Assembly: GCA_037349315.1 (NCBI GenBank)
Contig: JBAIAC010000024.1
Coordinates: 35,389,501 to 35,453,500, forward strand
Direction: 5' to 3'
DNA from: Chelydra serpentina
Lineage: Eukaryota; Chordata; Testudines; Chelydridae
DNA length: 64,000 bases
Below are positions 56,580 to 64,000 of the stretch, piece after piece. The translations under genes were made by a program, and so were the position numbers. Position 1 is the stretch's first letter, and each line of letters begins with the position of its first letter. Under the pieces are notes generated by a model. The model was not told where the DNA came from and searched no databases. It saw nothing but the letters and a program-made list of their open reading frames with translations.

Positions 56580-58585
56580 AGTCACACTGCATGTCAGGGC
56601 TACTCCTAGGGTGGCAGAGTTTGCACAGCCTTGAGCAAGAGGTGGTGTATAATCTGCCCCTTGTGACTCCAGCTACAGGAAGGAAGAGAAGAGTAAACCT
56701 ACTTGATATTGCTTTCTGTGAACAAGTAGCAAAGGAGATGGTGGAGAAGGATGAAGGGTGGCTCCCTCACACCACTTGCCAACCCGCATGCACCATGGGA
56801 AATAAGACACACTAGGAAAAGTGATGAAGTAATTTTCTCTCCTCGGCAGAGCAAGCGGGGAATAGTAGGAGGATTATGATTCAGCGTATGACTATGCTGC
56901 CAAAAAAATAAAAGGTATGTACTTAACTTGGGTTAAGATAGCATTGAAGACATGACAATTCAGTTTTTAACTTGGATTACCGTAGCAGTTTGAATTCAGC
57001 CCCAGGCTGCCTTTTAGGCTTTAACTGGAACTGCTAAGCCAAGTTAAAAGCAGAGTTGCCACATCTTACTTGCTACCTCAACTCAAGTTAGCTGGTATGT
57101 GTGAGCTAACCTGATTTAAGAATACTTATTTCCTTTTTTTTTTTTTTTTTTGCAGGGTACACCTACCTTCAGCTCTGCTCCTAGGATGATGCAGCTGTGC
57201 ATCAAACCTTATTCAGGTCATCTTCTGTAAAGTTGCAATCCAGCCCATAGTAGAAGACAAAGAACTTCTCACTAATGGGAAGCCTTCCCCACTTTTTTAA
57301 AAGTAAAGGACTGAGGTCCAAATCCTACTTCTCTAACTCATGCATGTAGTCACAGTGACATCAATTGCACTACCTATATGAATAAAGCAAGGAGGATTTT
57401 GCCCAAAACAACTGAATGTCTTCAGGCATCACTTATGAAATAGAGGCTGCTTAGATAGATGATGATGGAAAACTGGGACCACAAACTAGAGAGGGAAGGG
57501 TAAAAAAGCAAAGGACAGGAAACAATGTGGTAGGAGAGAAAAATACAGCCCTGTGGCACAGAAATCAAAAATACAAGCCAATTATCAGAGGAATAGTGCC
57601 CTTCTATCTTGTATTTTGCTGCCCTACTTTGAGGATTGATTAAAAGCTGCCACTGTCAACAAATGAGTATTTCTACAAGAGAAATAAACGAGACAGGAGT
57701 TACAAAAGGTACATAATAAAAAACCCATAAACAGCTAACAAATAAGCAAGCATTTTGTTTGAGTCACTCTGAGATCATTGTTAGTTTCATTATATACAAG
57801 GTCCTTTAATACTGTACTTGGTTGCTTAGCTTTAGTGGTTTTCATCTCTCTTCTTTCATATAAATTACTTTTTGAGATTGCTGTGCTTCTTCCTTTGTTG
57901 ATCAGAGGCCCCTGAGAATTGGAATCGAAGGTAGTAACTAAATCGGAACAGCTCTGGATATGTATGTCAAGCTCTGGCTAAGAAATTTTCTGTTTCAAGC
58001 AGCATTAGAGAAACTCATCATAGGACACCAGATTATATTTTGAAACAACTGTAATTTTACATAAGACAAGTAGCAGCTTCCTTTTATTGCTCTAATGGGT
58101 GCAATGACATCATTCCTTAAGCTTCTCATTTTAGAAAATGTGACTAGACACAAAACATCAAAATTTATGGGCTGAAATCAGTGAACAGAATTTCTTAATG
58201 GTGTATTGGGGAAGAAAGCGTTGAATGCCGATACAGGATGCATGGAGGTTGAAAATAGTTAAATGGACTTTCTTTTCTTGGCTGAATGTGTATTTTGACC
58301 CAATACATACCTCAGATTCTCCACAATTAACCTCCAACTTTCCATCCCCTCAGATTTCTGCCTTTTGAGATATCGAGCATGCTTCTAATTTGAGCTGAAT
58401 GTTACCCAGAGACAGATCTTTCAGGCTACAAAGGAAATTAAGTAGTCATGGTGTGAGAGACAAAGTACTGTTATGGAATAGAAATTGACTAAGTGATAGA
58501 AAATAAAAACTAGGGATAAACAGTCTATTTTCAAGATGGCTAAAAGTTTAACAGTGGGGGATCCCTGCTTCTGTCCAACTACTGG
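56580..58585. other. Unassigned sequence with poly-T
   Basis: T18 at 57134-57151 lies next to 'gcagggtacacctacct', which may be the edge of a decayed MITE reaching back to about 56920 ('cttaacttgggttaagatag' phrases). No gene. Confidence 0.4.
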
Positions 58586-58589
58586 TGTT

Positions 58590-58775
58590 TAGTACATTTA
58601 TTGTTGATCTGGAAAAGCAGATGAATATTGAAGTGGCTAAGTTTGCGGCTGACAATTATTTAAGTCTGTGGAAGACTTGGGAATGTCAGAGGGACTGAAC
58701 AGGGCTAGGTGAATGGGCAGCGTGATGGCAGAAGAAATTCAGTTTCAGCAAATGCAAAGTAATACCATTCAGATC
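58590..58775 (+). repeat. CR1-type RT fragment
   Basis: The frame reads D-L-E-K-Q-M-N-I-E-V-A-K-F-A-A-D-N then, frameshifted, L-G-E-W-A-A-x-W-Q and F-S-F-S-K-C-K-V. These are CR1 blocks around the catalytic F-A-D-D (here F-A-A-D). Confidence 0.65.
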
Positions 58776-58779
58776 CATT

Positions 58780-59620
58780 TCTGAGTTTTAGATTAACTTT
58801 GGAGAGGGCTGAGAACATGATCAGTAGATCTGCAACTACTTGTAACTACTGGTCAAAATGCACAGGAATGGACAGGACAGTGGGTCACAGACAGCAGTTA
58901 ACTAGGGGCTGTGAAGGACTTGTTCCACTCCTTGTTTCTGGGTTGAGGAAGATAATTCCTTCCCCTGTGTCCCCATATAGGTTTTGTGTTCAAGGCCCAT
59001 CAAGTTACTGGTTTTGTATATTGGACTGGGATTTGGTGCTTGCAGAAGTTTGGAATATGCAATATTATAGTAAACTGACCAGGTTGTATGTGGTGTTTAA
59101 GAGTGAGCAACTATTCCCCATATTCAGGAATCCAAACTTTCAGCCTGATAATTCATAGTTATTGTGCTATGTGCTATCAATGGGAGCTCCAAAGGCTCCC
59201 ATTGATAGCAGTGAGAGCTGTGCCTGAGTGAAGACTGCAAAACTGGCACATTAAAAGAAAACCACCTAGAGAAACACCACTCTCAAAATAAATTGTAAGA
59301 ACAAAATTTATTCAGTGTTATTTTTCATTCCTTTATTTGTCCCGATTCTAACTTTAGTGGACAATTCCATTTATAAAACATCTAAAGAACTTCAGCATGT
59401 TGATAAAATGTCACTAGTGACTTAGAAATATTCAGTCTTTTGCTTTAAGTGAAACATGACTTTCTTCCTTTTTTTTTGGAATGAATTGAGATTGTCAATG
59501 AATCACTTAACAGTGCTCTGATATGAACGACTGACAGGGAAGTCTAGCACATTCACACCAGTATTTTATAAAAAAACAATTATCTCAATGCAATATGGCA
59601 GTTTTCTGATGTAGCAGAAA
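58780..59620. other. Unassigned sequence
   Basis: The 119-codon frame at 58799-59158 has no motif; it begins inside the decayed CR1 flank. Confidence 0.4.
59172..59210. repeat. Perfect hairpin, 16-bp arms
   Basis: 'tgctatcaatgggagc' at 59172-59187 is exactly inverted at 59195-59210 with a 7-nt loop. Confidence 0.9.
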
Positions 59621-59626
59621 TTAGTG

Positions 59627-59690
59627 TGACGGACTCAGACCAGAAGGCTATAAAAGAGTAGTCCTGTTGGGATCCAGGCAGTGAGCAGGT
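59627..59690. repeat. LTR-like start abutting the LINE fragment
   Basis: 'tgacggactcagaccagaag' and 'gctataaaagagtagtcctg' resemble the end of the minus-oriented LTR at 34682 read the other way. The LINE reading ends where this begins. Short, so tentative. Confidence 0.35.
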
Positions 59691-60122
59691 GGAGGACGTC
59701 CACGGTGGCCGGGAACTGCTCGGTCCCTGAGCGGTCCTGTTCATTGAGGGTGGTGATAAAATCCCCACCCAGGACCAGGCACTCATGAGGATCCGAAGAG
59801 CTGAGGAAGGCGGACGCCTGCTGATAAAAGTGCAGCCGCTTCGGGCCCGATGGCTGGGCATAAACGTTGACGAGGTTGACCACTAGCCCCTCCATGTGGA
59901 CCCAGAGGTGCAGCAGGTGGCCGGGCACAGCCTCGGCAACCCGCAGCACCTTGGGCCATAGGTGGGGGGAGAACAGGGTAGCCACTCCAGCCGTACGAAC
60001 TGTGGACCCTCACTCCAGCCCCCCCACTCCAGCTGCCAGCTATCTTCGGCATCTGGATCGGAATGGGTCTCCTGTAGGAAAACCACACTGCCCCCTCCCG
60101 AAGGAAGGAGAGCACCTGGCAC
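59690..60122 (-). pseudogene. Tx1-like LINE endonuclease remnant
   Basis: In minus-strand frames, V-V-F-L-Q-E-T-H-S-D at about 60055-60090 carries the catalytic Glu of an APE-type nuclease. Then, after a frameshift, A-T-L-F-S-P near 59980, V-N-L-V-N-V-Y-A at about 59850-59880 and L-V-L-G-G-D-F at about 59755-59780 follow. The next residue is Ile where G-D-F-N has Asn, a likely inactivating change. R-S-G-T-E-Q-F-P fits Tx1 families. The domain nicks target DNA for reverse transcription. The reading stops near 59690 and changes to unrelated sequence. Confidence 0.7.
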
Positions 60123-60463
60123 CTGCGGAGACCTATCCTACAGACCTGGGTGTTTAGTGCGGCAAAGGTGGTGGGTGCTATAGGGAGGGCTGGGGGGATC
60201 CTAGCTGGCAGGGCTGCTCACGGCCACCATTGGGCCATGCAGCAATCCGTGACCGACCCCGTAGGTGAGCAAAGCGTCACAGAAGCCACGGGCCCGTTGG
60301 TAGCCTGAAGCAGCCTGCCTCCCAGTCCCTCTACCCTCCCGCAAAATGGCCCTCATGGCCCAGAGGATTTCATGGGAATTCCCTCAGAGCCAGAGAGCGA
60401 GCTGCATCTTTTTCCAGGACCCACGGGCATTCCGGAGAAACTCACAGCTCGTCTCTCAGCCTA

Positions 60464-60955
60464 TCAAGGGACGGGGTTGCTGGCCCCTGGCCGTCCTCCA
60501 GAAGGGCCCCTATTGAAGCCCCATAGCCTACCGAGACGGGCAGTTAGGGGTGGACCCCCAGCGTGGTGCCCAATGTGCTGGTGCCACCCAGCCCACCTCA
60601 GACCACAGCTCAGTAGGTGGTGGCAGAGGGAAAATAGCAGCCCGTAGGGGGTTGGGACAGGGGAACACGAAGGCCTGGTCATCCTCCAGGAAAGGGAAGG
60701 AGATTGCCCCAGGGGTGGCAATAGCAGCATGGGAGGTAGAGGGGAGGGGGCTGGGGTCAGCATCAGGGGCAGGGTAGGGGAGAGGGGTGGAAGTGGAATC
60801 ATGGACCCCAGCGGCCGAGCCACTGGGGGGTGGCACCTCCTGGTTGAGCTCAAGGGTCTGTGGAGTGGGAAAGGGGCTCTTGGTGATGCCGGGCTCCATG
60901 GGGGGTGTTGCAGCCATGGAATTATTAGGTGGGGAATCATGAGTAGGGCCCCCAC
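60464..60955 (-). pseudogene. Possible Tx1-like ORF1 C-terminal remnant
   Basis: Two overlapping minus-strand frames (163 and 129 codons) are rich in Pro, Ser and Leu and lie directly upstream of the endonuclease, where the ORF1 C-terminus of a Tx1 LINE would be. No zinc knuckle or RRM motif is visible. Pro-richness may simply follow from C-rich DNA. Confidence 0.4.
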
Positions 60956-61167
60956 CAGGAAGGAGGTTGGCTGCCCCTCATCAACAAGGGATGCTCCTGG
61001 TAACTCAGATCCCAGCTACATGGCACAGGCGGTCTCCTTGATTGGCTCAGCAAGGGTGGGGGGTTGGGGCAGGGAGGGGTTCAGTCACCAACACAAGATA
61101 GGATTCCGGCTTCTCTAGCTGCGCTAGGGGAGGGGGGAAGTTATAATAGCATTGGGAGGGGGTGCAG

Positions 61168-62327
61168 TGATGGGTTGGTATCACAGAAAGCCCCTTGGGG
61201 CTGCCACCTGATATGCCAAGACTACTTCTGTCCCTGCTTTCCTGCCTTTTCCAGCTTGGGACTCCAGAATCCTGTCTGGTTTGAGCCAAACCCGCTAGCC
61301 CGTTGCAAACCCAGACCCAGGTCTGAACCACGTCCCCTAACAGCTGTAGGCTTGCCTGGAAGCAGCTTAGGAAGTGTTCTTGCTTTTGACACGCAGGTGC
61401 CCAACTCCCAATGGGGTTCAAACTCTGAATAAATCTATTTTACCCTGTATAAAGCTTATAGAGGGTAAACTAAAATTGTTCACCCTCTATATCAAAGAGA
61501 TATGCACAGCCGTTGGCCCCCCTCCAGGTACTAACACATACTCCAGGTTACTTAATAAGTTAAATCCTACTTTTTGTACTTATTAAAGTGGTTCGAAGTA
61601 GTAACAGACAGAACAAAGTGAATTACCAAGTAAAATAAAACATGCAAGTCTAGGTCTAATCACACTGAATACAGATAAAAACCTCACCAGTTCCAGTAAA
61701 CGTCCTTTTACAGGCTATAGTCCTCCTAGCCTGGATCCAGCAATCACTCACACCCCCTATAGTTATTGTCCTTTGTTCCAGTTTCCTTCAGGTATATCCT
61801 GGGGTAGGGGTGTGTGGAGAGGCTCTCCTCTTTAGCCAGCTGAAGACAAAATGGAGGAGTCTCCCAGGGGTTTAAATAGACTGTCTCCTCTGGGTGGACA
61901 GCCCTCCCTCTCCCTGTGTAGCATCCAGTTACAAAATGGAGTTTTGGGGTCACATGTCCATGCACAACTCACTTCCTTACCAGCCAAACCACATTCCTGG
62001 CAAAGCACAGATGTGGATTGGTGTCTTCAAGTTAGATTGTCTGTTAAGTGTTTCTTGATTGGGCACTTAACCTGCACATTCCTTTCTCCAGACACTGAGC
62101 AAATGCTCTTATTAAGAGTATGTAGAAAACAAGCAATTATACAACCAATATTCATAATTTCAACTACAAAAAGGATACATGCATACAAACAGGAGGAATA
62201 GATTCAGTAGATCATAACTTTTACAGAGATGTTACATGGCATATGTAGCATAAAGCATATTCCAGTTATATCATATACACATGTATAAGCATCTCCTCAT
62301 AAAACCTTATGGGGTACACCGTCACAC
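61168..62327 (-). mobile_element. 1.15-kb solo LTR, copy B
   Basis: Same family, orientation and length as 31224-32375. Start 'tgatgggttggtatcacag', end 'gggtacaccgtcaca'. Shares 'aataaatctattttaccctg', 'gcacagccgttggcc'-type and 'ctttgttccagtttccttca' landmarks with copy A. No clear target duplication. Frames on this block are shadows. Confidence 0.8.
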
Positions 62328-62339
62328 AGGGGTCAACTA

Positions 62340-63340
62340 AAATGGGATCAGCACAAGCACATGGGGGGGGGGGGGGGCATGGGAGCACAGAGCAAGGGGC
62401 TAATCAGGGCAGGGGAGCCACAGGGGGGAACAGGGGAGAAACAACTAGGCTGGAGGTAGGACAGGGAGACCATGGGCTAGCTTCAGAGGCTGGGGCAAAC
62501 AAACAAAAACTGCAGAGGGAAAAGGGCAGGGCAGGCAAACAAACTGAAGCCTGAAGCTGCTAAGGGGCTGGGGCAAAAAGGGGGGAGCAAAGGCTACAAG
62601 GGGCAGGTGGGGAAGCTAATAAGGGGAAAAGCTGGGGGTCTGCTGCTGGGTGTGTGTGTCAGTCCAAGGGGAGGGGCATATGTGCCCACATGCACTTGCA
62701 AAGAATCTCCGTGTGGGCTGGCTGCTGCTTCAGGCCTAAACAGTGGCAAAAGGGCATGGCAAGCAGCTGAGTCACTGAGGCAGATGGTAAGCAGCCGGGG
62801 GGCGGGGGGGGGGGGGAAGGGGAGGGAACACAGATGGACCAGGCTCTACACCACACCCCAGTGTACCCACAAACACAGTCAAAACCCCCACCACAAGAGC
62901 ACAGTTTGAAAGTTACTCAGTCTTGGAAGGCCCCCTCCACGGTGGTCTGCAGAGTCTCTACATGCTCCCCCAGCAGCAGATGATTCTCTTCTTCTCCTTC
63001 TGGAGACTCCAGCAGCTCCCAGGCAGCAAACACAGAAGTAGCTCCAGCAGGCAGTCTCAGGTGGTGGTGGTGGTCCACAGCAGCAGTAGCAAGAGCTGGG
63101 GTAGAGGTCCCTCACTCCCCTCCTCTGGGGAGCAGGCCAGCAAGCCCCCACAAGGGGCTGCAGCAGGAGTAGAAGTAACCAGGGGAAGGAAGTGGGGAGA
63201 AGAGAACACCAACCAGATAGCAGAGAGGGAGTAGCTGGAGCAGCCACAGCAAGGGCCCAGGGCCTAGAAACACCAGCAGTAGCCCCCTGCCTCCTGCCAG
63301 ACCAGAGTGGAAGGCAGGGATAGCAGCCATAGAAGAGGCA
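62340..63340. other. G-rich low-complexity stretch
   Basis: Strong G/A bias with G runs at about 62364-62378 and 62799-62817. The 168-codon minus frame (62879-63385) is Leu/Cys/Pro-rich from biased codons and lacks any motif. It may be the internal part of an LTR element between copy B and the LTR-like block after 63370. Confidence 0.4.
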
Positions 63341-63369
63341 GGCCCTTGTTCCCTGGATAGCCAAACAAA

Positions 63370-63720
63370 GGCTACTCCAGGCCAATCAAGTCACCTGACA
63401 CCAATTAAACCAGTTAAGATCATTGGGCTAGTGCAGGCACCTGACTCCAATTAACTGGCAAAGGGTCAGTTAAGGCTGTTAGGCTAATGGGGACAGTTGG
63501 AACTAATTAAGGTCCTACTCATACTGCTTAAAAGCTTTTCTTCCAGTTCCCTTAAGGAAGTCCAGGTGAAAGGAGCTAGAGATGAAGCTGGGAAAAGGGG
63601 ATTAAAGCAGCATCAGGGGTGAAGGGGAAGCTGCTAACAGGGTACCTGGGCTGGAACCTGGAGTAGAGGGCAGGCCTGGGTTCTCTCTGGTCGCCCCCCG
63701 GCCCCATGCTCTACAGAGAT
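63370..63720 (+). mobile_element. LTR-like fragment
   Basis: A run of 'ccaattaa' boxes (63399, 63449), a TATA-like 'tgcttaaaagctt' near 63525-63537, and the shared 'agagggcaggcctgggttct' block near 63665 follow the order seen in the LTR at 34682. The right end was not found. Confidence 0.5.
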
Positions 63721-63724
63721 CCCC

Positions 63725-64000
63725 TTGAGAGGGAAAGCAGACTTTGGTCCAGGCAGGAGGCCAAACTGCCTGTACTGAGCTCTAAGGAGCAATAGAGACT
63801 GTAGGTACTCCACCTCCCATACTGGCCTGTGATGAAAGTAGTTCAATAGGCTGAGACCTTTGCCATTATACTGAGAAAGGGAGGTCACCTTGAGGGCCTT
63901 AGTAAGCTTCTGAGGCCACTGAATCCACCTGGAAGCATGGGACCTACTAAGACAGGCTTGGAGCTTTGTCATATTAGTTAGTAATTCTTGCATGAATCCT
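63725..64000. other. Unassigned end of window
   Basis: The 119-codon minus frame (63993-63634) spans into the LTR-like block and has no recognisable domain. Confidence 0.35.

Larger units (their letters stand above)
59690..61165 (-). mobile_element. Tx1-like LINE 5' fragment
   Basis: Minus-strand code for an endonuclease lies at 59690-60122, and a proline-rich region (to about 60955) fits the ORF1 end. The RT half is absent, which is the wrong half to lose by ordinary 5' truncation. The right edge meets the LTR at 61168. GC-rich unlike its AT-rich left flank. Confidence 0.65.

Noticed and set aside
62879..63385. 168-codon minus-strand frame as a possible gene
   Set aside because: Leu/Cys/Pro-rich because the DNA is strongly biased; no domain, no start context, and overlapping frames on the other strand.

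Overview
This window looks like non-coding DNA from a vertebrate nuclear genome, most likely a cryptodiran (hidden-necked) turtle. The main evidence is three copies of a tRNA-headed SINE with a CR1-type tail, matching the Cry I / tortoise pol III SINE type known from that group. Abundant decayed CR1 LINEs, a Penelope-like fragment with a GIY-YIG domain, Tx1-like and RTE-like LINEs, hAT and Harbinger DNA elements and several LTR families support it. Family names come from memory of characteristic motifs; no database was searched. I found no host exon, rRNA, true tRNA gene, CRISPR array or operon. Nearly all open frames are short, and those with recognisable protein motifs are parts of transposable elements. 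The sequence fits intergenic or long-intron DNA.

Layout. 0-8.9 kb: MIR/L2-type repeats, a nearly full-length but broken CR1 LINE (about 1.0-4.7 kb) carrying a SINE and a hairpin MITE, and a second LINE 3' end on the minus strand split by a fold-back insertion (6761-6970). 10.6-11.4 kb: Penelope-like 3' part. 12.5 and 21.3 kb: two hAT-type MITEs with about 8-bp target duplications. 20.3-25.5 kb: LTR cluster, including a short non-autonomous LTR retrotransposon (22876-24293) with both LTRs, a PPT, a zinc-knuckle remnant and a perfect 5-bp target duplication. 30.8-35.3 kb: a decayed endonuclease/RT LINE interrupted by a 1.15-kb LTR and a SINE and followed by a hairpin MITE and another solo LTR. 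40.5-45.0 kb: an RTE-like LINE interrupted by a SINE and a solo LTR, with 187-bp direct repeats at both ends. 46.4-52.2 kb: a Harbinger-type region with a Myb/SANT-like ORF remnant and a convergent transposase remnant, with a 1.65-kb hAT element built as a long inverted repeat inserted between them. 53.8-64 kb: old CR1 pieces, a perfect-TIR MITE, a Tx1-like 5' fragment, a second copy of the 1.15-kb LTR, and a G-rich tract leading into another LTR.

No set of genes works together here. The story is nested insertion: SINEs, LTRs and MITEs sit inside older LINEs and DNA transposons, and several insertions can be dated relative to each other by target duplications and by motifs that resume across them. 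I see no convincing undescribed biological system. The best leads are structural: the direct-repeat-bounded LINE, the mirror-arm hAT element, the compact LTR element and the fold-back insertions.
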